From contig VCMS01000187.1 of assembly GCA_022539475.1 (NCBI GenBank), positions 142,207-206,206 on the forward strand: a stretch of 64,000 nucleotides of DNA. Direction: 5' to 3'. Below, piece by piece: positions 34,722 through 45,957 of the stretch; position 1 is the first letter of the stretch, and each line of letters opens with the position of its first letter. The translations under genes and the position numbers were made by a program. The notes under the pieces were generated by a model that did not search any database, was not told the origin of the DNA, and saw only the letters and a list, made by a program, of their open reading frames with translations. This stretch comes from Gracilaria domingensis. Its lineage: Eukaryota > Rhodophyta > Florideophyceae > Gracilariales > Gracilariaceae.

Positions 34722-35690
34722 TCAGACACTCCGAGAACCTTTTGCGATAGAGATCTTCGTTGGGACGACCGCACTCGGGTGTGGCAGCACTGTACCAATC
34801 ACTTGGTTCTTTACCAGCCACTGAGTGGACTTTCCAAAGTTGGCGACCATAACCTTGAAGGGTTGATATGGTTGAATAGTTACCACTCCATTCGCAAGAG
34901 CGATTTGGCGTTGTTCATATAAAACCGGCAACGGTTGTACTGTGTGGAGACCCCATTGTTTGGTGGTGACATCGATCCATACCTGGGACTCTGGTGGCAG
35001 CTGCACGGACTTCGAGACGTGTAGCTTGGTCGACACCATGCCATCGTTGGAGGCTTGCTGCGCGGCTGGTAGTGGCACGTGTTTCCGCGTTGCGGCTCGC
35101 AGCGGTTTCCGAACAATCGGCAGGACTGATCCGTCTTCCATTTCTACTTGGCGCTTCCGCGGGCGGATAGCTTCCACGAAGCGATCGCAGAAATCACAAC
35201 CGAGGATAATCGGGGCAGCCAATGAGTTGCAGACGACAAAGTCAAGTTGTACCAAACAAGTTCCTAATCGTACAAGGAGTGTAATATAACCAGCCGTTCT
35301 CAACGGATTATTGTTCGCGTCGGCGAGGTTTAAAGCAGGGCCGAAACGGATCGTTCCCCGAAGAGCGGGCGGAATTAACTTCTTGTTGATTAAGTTAGGA
35401 GCAGCTCCTGTATCCAGGACAGCTAATTGCCTAACCATGAATAGGGTGGACAGGCCAAGGTCAGCATATACCTTGTAGTTTTTCTTGGCCATTACCAGGA
35501 TTCTATCCGGCGCACGGAGATTTCGGGACCGTACCCACGGGCGACAAAGAACACCACAGTGTTCTGAATCCACGTCTGTGGCAGCCATCTTTCTTGTCAG
35601 GATTCTAATAGCCGGGGAGTGAAGCAGAGGCGCCTCGGGCGTCTTCAACTTTGGCTTAGAAGACGCCCCTCCCACAGGGGAGACTCCCAA
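34722..35690 (-). other. Protease region of the chromovirus
   Basis: Part of the fossil at 26702-39035. It is a retropepsin-like aspartic protease with the active-site text LAVLDTGAAPNLINKK and the later hydrophobic block APIILGCDFCDRF. It lies between gag and pol on the same strand and ends close to the start of the pol region. Confidence 0.85.
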
Positions 35691-35692
35691 GT

Positions 35693-37803
35693 TTAGTTTT
35701 TCGGAGCAGGACCCACCTGTTGGGAGCGGTTCCCATCCTGGGCATCATGCTGATGACCGTTCGTGGGTTCGAATTTTCCCACCATGTTCTGGGCTGCCGT
35801 GCGGGCGGCTTGAGCAACATTTGATCCTTCACTCAGGTGGACAGCCATCGCGTGCTTCGCGCCTTCATAGGAAGTTCTCGGCACACGAGCTTGATTCTCT
35901 GGCGAAAGGGACTCGAACTGAGCGATAATTCTCAACCTTTCCCGTGCTGGGAGTGTACACTGCGTCGAGATATGCCCAAATTGGTAACACTCGTAGCAGA
36001 TAACTGAGGTTGATTGGTCTTGCGGAGCTCTATCCACATGACCCTGCGGGGTATTTTCCCTCCATCCTGGGCGACTGAATCTCATCCCTCGACCTCCATA
36101 CGGAATAGGTGCTGCAAGAACTCGCTGTCTCTGTGCATGAAATGCAGGGTCAGTCTCCGATGACGGAGCTGACGTGGACGGTAGTTCCGAAGTACCCACT
36201 GAGTCGGGGTTGCTACCCACGAGGTTGATGTTGTCATGATCCAAATAGGAGTCGTTCCCATCGTATTGGGCGGATGAGTAGTCAGATTCCTTAGCGATTA
36301 GTACCTTACGAGGCTTTGACCTAGAGAGCCGCCGAGCTCGGAGCGTTTCCCCTTCGGCTTGGGCGTATTGTACCAATTCAAGGTAGGTCATCTTTCTATT
36401 ATCCTCCCGATTTCGGGCTACCAGTGCCCGCATTTGGGGATCCAACCCATCCACGAACATGGAACATCTCTTCCCAGACGGATAAACATTACCACAGCGG
36501 TGGAAAGCCTTATTCAGGCGCGTTGAATAAGCGGTTTCCGTTTCTCCCGGACGTTGTTTCGTATCCCTCAGGTCTGACGTAGCCTTTTGAATGGCGTGAC
36601 CAGTAGCGTATGACCGTAAGAGGTAGTGTATCGCTTCAGGCCAACACGTAACTCCTTCTTCCGAGGCTCTCGACGATCCGCGGACGGAATTGAATTGATC
36701 TTCTGCCAGACCCTTGAGGTAATACGGGAGGGCTACATACGCCTGTCCCTCACTCATTCCGAGTATATCGGCTTCTTGCACGAACCTTGCGAGAAAATTC
36801 AGAACCAGAATGGGGTCTTCTCCTGTAAACTACCTCTTGTTTAGAGTAACGCCGAGTCTTCGGATAAAACCCCTAACTTTTCCAGTTCCTCTCGAGGTCC
36901 GAACTTCGGAGGTATTCTGAAGTCGATAATATCGATATGAAAGCAACTTCCGATATAGCGGATTGGATGGCTTCAATTCCTTCAAGCCATGGTGCTTCTT
37001 TCCCTCCTTCCGAGTGCGGATAGCCCCTTGAGAGGTAAAGGTAGCTTTAGACCCTGAATTTGACGAACAAGAACGCCGGCGGCGGCTATCATCCGAGGAA
37101 TCGGAGGATGACGACGATGACGAGCTGTCTGAACTACTTCCGGAGTCGGAGTCAGACACATCCGAATAATTACGGGATTCCTTCATGAACTTGCGACTGC
37201 TCCTCTTACTAGATCGACGAAGGGAACTTTCGGCATCCGAACGATTCCACTCGGCGGCTTCTGTCTCCTCGTCCATCCTAATAGTGGCTTCGAGGGTATC
37301 CAAACTTGCATGGACTCGCTCCATGGCGGTTCGGGTTTCCTCTCTTTCGAGGCGAGAGTCCTCTACATATGCCCTTGGGGAAACAAAGCACTCCATGATG
37401 GAAATCATCTCCTGTCTCAGGGTACGAACTTCTCCCGAGACATCCTTATCTATGAGTTTATAGACCTGTCGACGGAGTTCCTCGACTGGCTCGATGAGGG
37501 ATACGTGGGCTGCATTAGCGATGCTAAGGCGAGCGCCCAGATTACTGTACTTTTGAGAGTCAAGCTTTTCCGGCGGTGCGGTTGAGGGTATCTCCACGAC
37601 TGGATCTTCCTCCTCTGGTTGCGGTGCAGCCTGCGAAGGAAATTCTACAACCTCCTGTGCATCAATTGGCGCGTCCGGGCTCTCGGAGTTTTAACGATTA
37701 CTTCCCGGTTCGGGGTCCGATGTCCATGAACGCGTACCACTCGAACGAGCAGGGGCGTTCGACGTAACCGATCTTCCTTTCGAGGACGGAGCCTGGCGCG
37801 GCA
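35693..37803 (-). other. gag region of the chromovirus
   Basis: Part of the fossil at 26702-39035. It starts near 37803 (MPRQAPSSKGRS) just inside the primer-binding site. It has a coiled-coil-like stretch (EELRRQVYKLIDKDVSG) and a Ser/Asp-rich acidic run, then the retrotransposon gag domain (YVALPYYLKGLAEDQF, RPGETETAYSTRLNKAF, FVDGLDPQMRALV). It closes with one zinc knuckle (CYECYQFGHISTQC). Confidence 0.85.
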
Positions 37804-38015
37804 TACTGCAGGTAGCCAACTGGACTCCGGGATAATTACGTGAGAAATCACGAGACTTCCGAACTACCAAAAAAAGGATGGGAGAAATCTAATCACAACC
37901 CAAAGAAGGGGCTATAACTCTCAATCTCTCGAAAAGGGAATTCCAAGTGTCCAGATTCCAATTAACACAACAACCCAGTTATGGTCCTGTACCGTTCTAA
38001 GTCCGGACACCAAAA

Positions 38016-39035
38016 TGTAGAGCAAAACCCTGCGGTAAACGTTATGGGGAATCTCCACTAGGATGTCCGAGTCCTACTCCCTGTGAGGGATAGACTCAGC
38101 GATAGAACCCTCTGTCCGTACTCGAGTCGAGTGAAAAGCCGGGTGTAAGACCGGAGACGGTAACTGGCTATATCTATAGAGGTGGGATGCAAAGAACGAT
38201 GCAGATCCAGGGGCGGAGTGTGATCCGAACCTGAACCAAGGGAAAGAAAAAAAGACCGTGTGAACGAGGGGAGAGCTCACGGTAGAAACCACCGGAGCGG
38301 AGCTACGGACCGTGCCAACCGGCGGGAACAGGTCCGACAGCGGAGCGACGCACTCAAGGGCGCCAAAAATAAACCCAATACTGGGGCGGAAGCGATACCT
38401 GAACCAGGTGAACAAGTGCAAACAGCAAGACTCAACAGAGTGACAACAACAAGAATCAACAACAAAAACAAAACAAGACACAACAAAAGAAAACCGACAC
38501 AACGGTAAAGACAATCAAAGATCCAAAGATGGCGAAACAAGTGCTTCCTTAGTGACCCTGAGGGGTAGTAGCGCCGATACCAGTCGTGATCACTCTCCGG
38601 TTGGAGTCGTAGACCTACGTAGGCAGCAAGCTACTATGGCCCGATCCTGAACAGGATTCGACTTGAGTGTCGACTGAGTTGTCCATTTACTTGGGAGGCT
38701 CAAGCGTGAGATCACCCGAGCATATATACTATTACTATGTCTACGGTGCACACCTCCCGAGGGTTCTACACATGGACAACCCACTGTCAGGGGGTGGGGG
38801 TAATTCCCAGCGGGCGTGACACAACTATCTGCAGGCCAACCTCCACCCGTGGCCAACTATTCCACTTACTATACACTTCCTACAGGGGATTCACCCATCA
38901 AGGCTGCGTTAAAACCCTCCTAAAATTGCCCAAAATCAAAGGGAGTTTTCATAACTTCGCCACGTCACCGGCCATCGGTACCATCTCATTATGAGCGGCA
39001 TGATGCATCCGATAGCGGAAAGCCGTTGCTCCACA
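38016..39035 (-). repeat. 5' LTR of the nested chromovirus
   Basis: 1020 bp, the partner of 26702-27719. On the minus strand it starts TGTGGAGCAACGG and ends GGGTTTTGCTCTACA, directly before the TTT spacer and primer-binding site. Its upstream edge falls inside the gag coding sequence of the older element. Confidence 0.95.
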
Positions 39036-39436
39036 TACTCCATAACTACTCTACGAAGAATGCAGAATTTGGCCTTCGCATTGAACTCGGCCTTGTCGAA
39101 ACAGGCGTCCATGCGCTGGAGGGAACCAAGGAGATCACCATAGTCCAAACGGGCTGTCACTGCTTCTCGGATATACTCCTCGGGTTCCTCAGCCACGCCA
39201 AAGCGATCGAGCAAGGACTTCTTGACTGACATGTTGTTGGCCGCATTCGGAGTGAGCACGCCATCTACAGAGAAATTATTGTAGTAATGACCGAAGGCCT
39301 CGTCACTTAGGGAGCCCACGATTTGGGAGGAACGATCTTCATCACACTTTCCATGAGTGGCAGCGTTCTCGAAGAAAAATAGAAATCGACGAACATCGGA
39401 ACTGTATCCGTCGAAGAGTGGCGTCGAGGCGTCCAT
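39036..39436 (-). mobile_element. Older Ty3/gypsy element, gag start upstream of the nested insertion
   Basis: Fossil, the other side of the element at 23279-26701. The frame starts MDASTPLFDGYSSDVRRFL, followed by FGVAEEPEEYIREAVTARL, typical of a gag amino-terminal domain, and runs straight into the LTR of the younger element. The 5' LTR of this older copy should lie further right (39500-41000), but I could not delimit it. Confidence 0.8.
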
Positions 39437-39774
39437 AGTATCGGGGCCAAGGGCATCTCAGCGAAAGTACCATGAAAACACCATTTTGATGTTGGCATCG
39501 GCGGTTACAGCCAAATGGTGCAAAAACGAAAAAAATAAAGTTTGCTCTCGTAGAGTACCAGTCCAATGGAACGAAGAACCACTAGCCAAATATAAGCTTA
39601 CGTAGATAGAGTAAGGCAGAAGACAAACAACAAGAGCACGAACACAAGAACAGGAAAGGGAAACCAACCAAACGATAGAAAAAGAGATAAAGAAGAACGA
39701 ACAAGAACAATACATGTATTGAGGTATGAATAGAAATGTGTCACAACTTGACAATGAAATGAAAGGCCTGTACT

Positions 39775-40179
39775 CTAAAAGATAATATTGTTCTTCTTTC
39801 TAAGTGTCGCACGATGACGGCGGCTTCTGTAGTGGACGCGCAGTTCGTGGGCTTCAGAGAACCGGATATCGCAAACCTTGCAGTAGATGTCCAGCTCGGT
39901 ATAGTTTGCACGGCGCAAAGGTCTGCGATGGTGACGGCCGGCTTGGTGGACTTCAAGCTGACGCTGGCTCTGGACCTTGATGTCACAGACAGGACAGCGT
40001 TTGAAGATTCGCTCGCGCGGCGGAGGGCTACGACGGCGCTTCTCCTTCTGAGTGGCTACGCGAAAGATATGACGCTTGCGTGGCGCTTCAAGAGGCTGCA
40101 CAGCAGACTTCTTTATCTGCGGAACGAGATCGGGGACTTCTTCTAGAGGCTCGTCCGGGTCAACTACGGACGAATACAT
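39775..40179 (-). CDS. Two-finger U1/JAZ-type C2H2 zinc-finger protein
   Basis: A 134-residue protein with two similar fingers. The first (residues about 62-83) is CPVCDIKVQSQRQLEVH then QAGRH; the second (about 100-122) is CKVCDIRFSEAHELRVH then YRSRRH. Both have C-x2-C-x12-H-x4/5-H spacing, the U1/JAZ pattern that typically binds structured or double-stranded RNA. A basic segment (KEKRRRSPPPRERIFKR) precedes the fingers. The start at 40179 follows a possible 5' UTR intron (minus-strand GTAAGTTG...TTTCCAAG just upstream). The gene lies 340 bp upstream of the older Ty3 gag, on the same strand. It may be a host gene beside the element or a gene carried in its 5' region. The frame is intact. 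Confidence 0.6.
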   Translation of the reverse strand: MYSSVVDPDEPLEEVPDLVPQIKKSAVQPLEAPRKRHIFRVATQKEKRRRSPPPRERIFKRCPVCDIKVQSQRQLEVHQAGRHHRRPLRRANYTELDIYCKVCDIRFSEAHELRVHYRSRRHRATLRKKNNIIF

Positions 40180-41959
40180 GCTGGACGAAACGAAAGACCT
40201 TGGAAATTGATGTTAAACAAACAGGAAGATAGTAGTCACACAAAATGCCAAAAGAGCAGCTGAGAACAACTTACTCTTGAACGATTGCCTCAGGGCCGTA
40301 GGTTAGTAGGAATCTTACGCCGTATCACACAGTGCGTCTAGCAAGAACAGGTGCAAAGCAACACTATGTGAGGAACGGAATAGCAACACGAAAGAACCAT
40401 TGAAACCAGAGTCGAAGACCGAGATGAGAAGCAAGGGAATAGATGCATGCAGAGAAAGCCCGCAAAACGACGAAATAACGGAGAGAAGCAACAACAAAGA
40501 CAAACGCGAGGGGTAGAACGGGAAAGAAAGATAACGGGGACAACGACGAAAAGGAAACCACCGTGGAGAAGACGGAGAGAGGAGGAACCAAGTAGAACGA
40601 GTTTCGGAAGAGAAAGCAAGCCCACACAAGGCTAACCCAACGGTAGGGTAGTGCGGACGCTTGCCGACTCACAGAAGACGAACCCAGACGGGGGGCTGTG
40701 TGAGTAGCAGTGAGCGTTGGGGGGGCGGTGAGAACAGGCCGCCAAAGAGGCAGTGTGAGAGAGGTTGAGGAATTGGGGGAGGAGGGGGGGGAAGGTTGGG
40801 ACGAAGAACGAAGAAGAGATAAGTAGTGAAAGTGGGGCGAGGCGTCGAAGAAGAAGTGGTCTGGCCGGAGTTGAGTCGGACGACTGCTCCGGCCTTTTTA
40901 CACACAACTGTACCGTTCATTCCATGCGAGAATCTACGATACGGTTAGATTCGCCAATGGCTGCGTCGTATCTACCGTGCTGTCCAATGAGAGACGTAGA
41001 TAGTAGATATTTCTATCGCATATGCCGCCATAGAGGTGCCTACTCAACGCTGACCTCAATGTGAAATGCACATGTATCTATGACAAGTTTCCATATTGCC
41101 ATGCTGGCAAATGAGACTGCTCTGACTTGCCATCATGGCAATTAGAAGTCCCAAGACCTGCCGTCATTGCAAATTCAGGCGTATACTACCCTAGATGTAG
41201 AATATAAATGCAAGCTTAGAACCAGACTTTTCGTGTTTCTTCTGTCTTACGTTGCTATCTGTATCACTTTTTAATTATGAAATACGTACATCATGAAAAA
41301 TTTCGTCACGAGCCCTGTTCATGGGCTAGCCAAAGAGTTCTTTTTGAAGCTCGTTTCTGTTCTAGAGGTGGAGGCGGTTCTGGCGTTGGCCGTCCCTTCC
41401 GATGTTTAGGTCGCTGCAAATACTACGCTCTAGGAATCCGTGGATGTTGGGTTCTCAAAGGCACTCTTGGAATAGTTAGAAAAGTTTTTACACAAATGTT
41501 TAACTGAAACTTAAGATGTGTATACGCACTGGCGTTGTCTTTTGGACTCTATTTGCCAGGCGCCCACGCTGAATACACGTGGAATTATTTGAGGTACAAT
41601 ATTCGTCTGTAAGAGGGGCCGCAATGATTAGTTGAAATTTTGGTACATGATTGCGCCGCTTTTCACTGGGAGTTGCGGCAAATAGCGCATTTTGCAAATT
41701 AAGAACACCTAGTGCTTTTTGAAACTTTTTGACATGCATGCAGGAGTTTATTTAGCCTAAAGTAGGTTTTGTTCTGTAAGGCCACGAGATATTGTTGGAT
41801 TCATTACAGTTTAAATTTTGCCCTTCCAATTCTCTGACAGCAATGAATGTTACATAGTTGATTATGGCATAATTATTGTGGTGGCGTTTCTTAGGGGGTG
41901 ACCCGCCGTCCTTGGGACACCCACAAAAGGATTTTTCCCACATCTCGCCAGGGAGATAA
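40180..41959. other. Pyrimidine-rich leader-like region, otherwise no gene assigned
   Basis: On the minus strand, 40930-40250 is strongly C/T-rich and open in several frames, as in a long 5' leader or LTR. Near 41090-41165, two short palindromes (TTGCCAT..TGGCAA type) lie in tandem. A TATA-like stretch (AATATAAATGC, about 41202) precedes a 76-codon plus frame at 41277-41507 that has a Gly-rich Cys-containing middle. I cannot support it as a gene. Confidence 0.35.
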
Positions 41960-41989
41960 GGAAAGTGCAGCGTGGAAGCTGCACTTTCC
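41960..41989. repeat. Perfect 12-bp hairpin beside the minisatellite
   Basis: GGAAAGTGCAGC (41960-41971), a six-base loop, and GCTGCACTTTCC (41978-41989). The stem core AAAGTGCAGC is shared with the palindrome at 20439-20460, which suggests a related mobile piece. Confidence 0.7.
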
Positions 41990-42011
41990 CCCTCCTTCTT
42001 CCCAGCCTCAC

Positions 42012-42490
42012 GATGAGCACGTCGCGCCGCCGAGGCGCGACGGCGCGGAAGCTGGACGTTGCGTGCGTCGCGCCGCCGTGGCGCGACGGCGCGGAAGCTG
42101 ATTGTTGCACGCGTCGCGCCGCGGTGGCGCGACAACGATGAAGCTGAATGATGAGCGCGTCGCGCCGCGGTGGCGCGACGGCGCGGAAGCTGAACGATGC
42201 GTGCGTCGCGCCGCCGAGGCGCGACGGCGCTGGAACTGAATGCTGCGCGCGTCGCGCCTCGGCGAGGTGTGGCGGCGCAGAAACTGAATGACGCACGCGT
42301 CGCGCCACGGCGAGGCGCGACGGCCTAAAAACAGGATGTTGAGCGTCCTGCCGCTGTGACTCGTCAGCGCAGGACCGGGTGTTGCGCGTCGCGCCGACGG
42401 GGCGTGACGACGCACATGCAGCATGTTACGCGTCGTGCCGCCCTGGCGCGACAACGCAGGGAGAAGTGGACGTCATGCGTCGCGCCGTAA
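42012..42490. repeat. 46-bp GC-rich minisatellite with a hairpin in each unit
   Basis: CGTCGCGCC-like blocks start at 42020, 42066, 42112, 42158, 42204, 42250, 42298, 42344, 42387, 42431 and 42478. The spacing is 46 bases for most units and 43-48 in the more decayed right half. In most left-hand units the block is followed five bases later by GGCGCGACG, so each unit carries a nine-base stem. The remainder (GCGGAAGCTGA..G-TTG type) is conserved more loosely. The period is not a multiple of three, so the long Arg/Ala/Ser frames across it are compositional. Confidence 0.9.
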
Positions 42491-42547
42491 GAACCAGTAC
42501 AATGCCAAACTCAGTTTAATGCAAGAGCAAGAAAGGGTGAGGGAGTA

Positions 42548-42952
42548 TCAATCAGTCGACAACATCGCTTTGACAGCGGCATGAACGAGATGGAGCGCAC
42601 GTGCGCGGGGGGAAGAGCGCAGCACCATCATCGAAAGCGTCAGCCCAACGCCAATCCCGCGCACGAATAGTTCGGGGAGCTGGCTAAGGTTTTCCTTCAG
42701 CTCATCCATCGACACTCCACGCTTGAAAAGAAAGTCATACAGGGCCTCCTCACACGCGAATAGCTGGGCTTCGGTACGTTCTTCGTCGTCGTCCTCGTCG
42801 GCGAGCGCGGCGTCCTCTTCACACTGGATTGTATCTGCGGTTACCTCTTTAGCCTCATGTTCAATAACGCATGTCGATTTTGCAACCGGAATGTCAGAAC
42901 GGTCCGTATCGTCGTCCGTAACAGTAGCTAGCACTTCTTTCGTGGTCGACAT
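42548..42952 (-). CDS. Hypothetical small acidic protein
   Basis: A 134-residue frame starting MSTTKEVLATVTDDD. I chose the methionine at 42952 over one at 43117, because the extra 55 residues look non-coding. It has an acidic run (ADEDDDEERTEAQ) in the middle, then LFACEEALYDFLFKRGVSMDELKENLSQLP, which looks like two amphipathic helices, and a hydrophobic tail (GIGVGLTLSMMVL). I recognise no family. It sits directly beside the minisatellite and could be a host gene or part of an element. Confidence 0.4.
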   Translation of the reverse strand: MSTTKEVLATVTDDDTDRSDIPVAKSTCVIEHEAKEVTADTIQCEEDAALADEDDDEERTEAQLFACEEALYDFLFKRGVSMDELKENLSQLPELFVRGIGVGLTLSMMVLRSSPRARALHLVHAAVKAMLSTD

Positions 42953-43119
42953 TGTAACAATGATGGGGAAAGAAGTCGAAGATGAATTTGGGAGGTCTGA
43001 CGACGAGGTTAAGAAAGGTCTGTTTTGGCATGTGATATACGACAAGAGGTAACCGAAAAGACAGCAAGTTAACAAGTCCACATGGATAATACCAGAAGAA
43101 CCGGCAGACGCCCCCACGC

Positions 43120-44535
43120 CAGATCAGCAATGACCAGTTAGAAATGAACATAACGAAGCGAGTAGAACCAATACTAGGGTATCATGTGGAAGACGGATAT
43201 TACCCGAAGAACTAATTGAGAACCTAAATAGCCAGATGAAATCTGGCCAACCACCGACCTACATAATGAAGAACCGTAGAGTGACATCACTCCCTACTAT
43301 GGATATGGTGAGAAGTGCTAGGGTATTTGTCAGGAGACGAAAATCAGACTACAACTTAGGGCACGCGCAGCATCATAATTGTAGATATAAAACCCCCGAG
43401 TTCGAAGCTTCTCAGCCAACTCGGCGGGGATAGACCACTTTTCCCTCTCGACAACCTCCCCCACCCGCTCCTTAACCGTTCCTCTTTTCCCTCTCTCTCT
43501 TTCTTTCTCCCACCATCTTCCCTTAGCGCGGTCCGCGCCTCCCTGCAACCAACCTTTCCCCCTACATTCCCTTGTTCGCGGCGGCCCGGTCTCCCGCCGT
43601 TCCCTACGCAGTCGCCTGTGTTGCCCTCCATTGAACTCATCCGCACATTGCGACGATCCCTACGTCTCCATTCTCCCGGGCGGACGTTGGCAGTGTTACG
43701 CATCGAACTGGTTCTCTTTCTGTCGCCACCTCGCCTGGTTGTTAGGTATGTGGTGGCATCGACGACAGACTTTTCCGCTTCAGTTCTGTCAATCTATCTT
43801 TTCGCCGACAACCTTTGTGTGTCTTGGTCTGTTGGTCCTGCATTCTGTTGTTGTGTTGACTCTCGGTATCGAACGCCGAGCCATATTCTCGTTGGAATCT
43901 TACCCTTGCTTTCAGTCTGCGAGGGAATTCCTATCTATCTTGGGGTTGTGCTGTTTACTCCTGCAGACGTCTGAGCTACGTTGGTATATGTTGCCTCTTT
44001 GGGCTGGTATTCTCGAGCATTTTTTGTGCCCTACCTGGGTTTGTCACCACCCGCGTCGTTTCCCCCAAAAATTGCGTCCACAACTATGTTATAGTTTGAA
44101 TTATTAACTTTTACTAATGGTATAGTTTTTTAAGTTCTCGTCACACTTGTACGTTTGATTGACATGTTCGTAAAGTATTTGAAACAAAGCACCATATACA
44201 TGTAAATCATTTGAAAATGGATCAAAAATAAGGAAACTTATGGCACATTCTAAACGTTAAAATGAGCAAAAACGGTTGATATTCAATATTTCTTTTTGTT
44301 TGTTTCTCAGTTATCACTAAGATATCTTACAAGATAAACTGTTGATTTGTAGGTATTATCTGTTGGAGTGTTATGATTAGGACTTCAATATAGGTAACGT
44401 AGTTATCGCCAAACTTTTGGCGCAATCAAAAACGCAAAAAGTTAACTTTCAAAATTAACACATCAAAACGTCAAAACTGGAAGTAATGACGTTTTAAGCG
44501 TTGTTTTCATTCCATTGATGTAAGGTTTTTGGTCA
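43120..44535. other. Promoter-like stretch then AT-rich DNA
   Basis: A TATA-like GATATAAAAC lies near 43384. It is followed by about 200 bases of C/T-rich sequence (43430-43620), resembling a promoter and leader or an LTR on the plus strand. Two overlapping plus frames at 43618-44107 show hydrophobic stretches but no domain. From 44100 to 44535 the DNA is AT-rich with no gene. Confidence 0.35.
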
Positions 44536-45101
44536 GGGGGATGCGGGAAAATCCTAAATTTCTGTTTTCTCATGTCAAGAGACCGATGATAAATGGTAAG
44601 GTAATGTAAATGAAAAGATGTATAACGACTTTCATATGAAGCTCTATAGCGACTAGATGCCTTCTTTTAAACTTTGAAGGTCAATTAGAGGGATATATGA
44701 CAAAAACGAATATCTTGGGCATGCACGCTTTCCAACTGTCGTTGGTTATTTTTCTGTTAATTACGATTCTATGTTGTACCCAGAAATAATAACTTTGTTA
44801 TGAGCTGGCATTCTGACCAAAATTGATCAACACTCAGAGAGAGCGTAACTGTGTATCTAGACATATTTTTGTACACAAGAGATTTCAAATACTTCCAAAC
44901 CTGAATGGGATTAAATTGAAACAACATTTAGTAGAAAATTCAAATGAGCTGGGTGCAAAACTGTAACAAAGCAAAACTTGATGCGAAAAAATGAACACAG
45001 CAAATTAGAGCTTTACATTATATCTCTCTATTCATAAAAAAAAGCAGTACAAATGAAACAATTAAACGAGAACGTGAAAGCAACGTCAATATCTCTATTA
45101 A

Positions 45102-45957
45102 CTACGCAACAATAAAATCGTCTGTATCATTCAGCTTGGAGTATTCTTCAACAACCGCCTGTTCTAAATCCATGTAAACCACTTTTGTCGCGTCACCAAT
45201 CCATCCAAAATTAGCTTTTTCTTGAACGTGACAATGAACTGGAAAAGGAAGCGGAATTCGTTCCACAGAATAGACTTCATCCGAGCTGCGCTCACGAAAA
45301 AGCTTTAACGCGCAATTGAAACCACTAAAATTTGGATGGTCTGTTGTCATAATATTTTTGTCGAGCCACTGCTTGTGAAGAAACTCAATGTCCACAAGAG
45401 GTCTAGGCCAAGCAACTCTCAATTCAAGAATATTTCCATTGTCAACAATATGAATCCCAAATATCCCTTTCTCTACTCCAGCTGGTAGAACAACAGCCAC
45501 GGAAAGACGACGAAGTGTAGTCTTAGGGTCATTCCACTCTCCTGCTAGGTAGAGTGTCTTAAATTCGTTTAAGCCAAGAAGATACTCGATGCCATCTCTT
45601 GCAGGAACAGAAGCAGAAACCTCCTCCAGATTGATATCTACTTTCTCGACCTGGTCCTGTGAATCAGAATTTGTACAACGGCGGTTCAGAACATTTGAAG
45701 ATTCTTCTAAGAGAAAAGTCAGATAAAAAATTGTCCGTGAACGTTTGAAGATGGTAAAGTCGTGGCTTACTTTGTAACTGCTCAAATTTCTTGCGCAGAA
45801 TGTAGTACTGAGCTGTGAAATTAGGTAACTTATGCTGCTGAAATACCTTGTGGGACAGCCAAACCTGCTTTGGGGGTTCACTTCCTTTGATTTCACCGCG
45901 TTCGAATAATTGATTGAGTAATTTCATGGCAGCGGAATTTTTTGTGAGACGGGGCAT
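45102..45957 (-). CDS. Spliced accessory protein of unknown function, partner of the transposase
   Basis: Two exons. Exon 1 (45957-45771) starts MPRLTKNSAAMKLLNQLFER and ends KKFEQLQ. The intron is 45770-45707 (64 bases, GTAAGC...TTTCTCTTAG, phase 1). Exon 2 (45706-45102) resumes in frame through ESSNVLNRR. The exon-1 text (LFERGEIKGSEPPKQVW, then FYILRKKFEQL-like helices) looks like a small helical DNA-binding or adaptor module. Exon 2 has LRRLSVAVVLPAGVEKGIF, then ILELRVAWPRPLVDIEFL, and ends KVVYMDLEQAVVEEY. I do not recognise a named domain. The frame is open throughout. Divergent pairing with a transposase suggests a helper such as a nuclear-import or end-binding factor, which is inference only. 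Confidence 0.65.

Larger units (their letters stand above)
26702..39035 (-). mobile_element. Ty3/gypsy chromovirus nested in an older element
   Basis: Fossil of 12.3 kb in minus orientation, with 5' LTR 38016-39035, gag, protease, pol with chromodomain, an opposite-strand frame, and 3' LTR 26702-27719. The LTRs begin TGTGGAGC and end CTCTACA on the minus strand. A probable primer-binding site, TGGTGTCCGGACTTAG, lies three bases inside the 5' LTR (38012 downward). A purine tract (AAGGAAGGGGAAA on minus) abuts the 3' LTR at 27720. The LTRs differ at a few per cent of positions by eye, implying moderate age. No matching target duplication is evident. The element has all major parts but is broken, with roughly half a dozen interruptions. 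Confidence 0.93.

Noticed and set aside
41862-42454. Long Arg/Ala/Ser-rich minus-strand frames over the minisatellite
   Set aside because: They arise from stop-free GC-rich repeats; the 46-bp period shifts frame each unit and no domain is present.
42012-42490. Possible CRISPR array (regular palindromic repeats)
   Set aside because: Units are adjacent with no unique spacers, the whole 46-bp unit repeats, and the genome is eukaryotic. It is a minisatellite.
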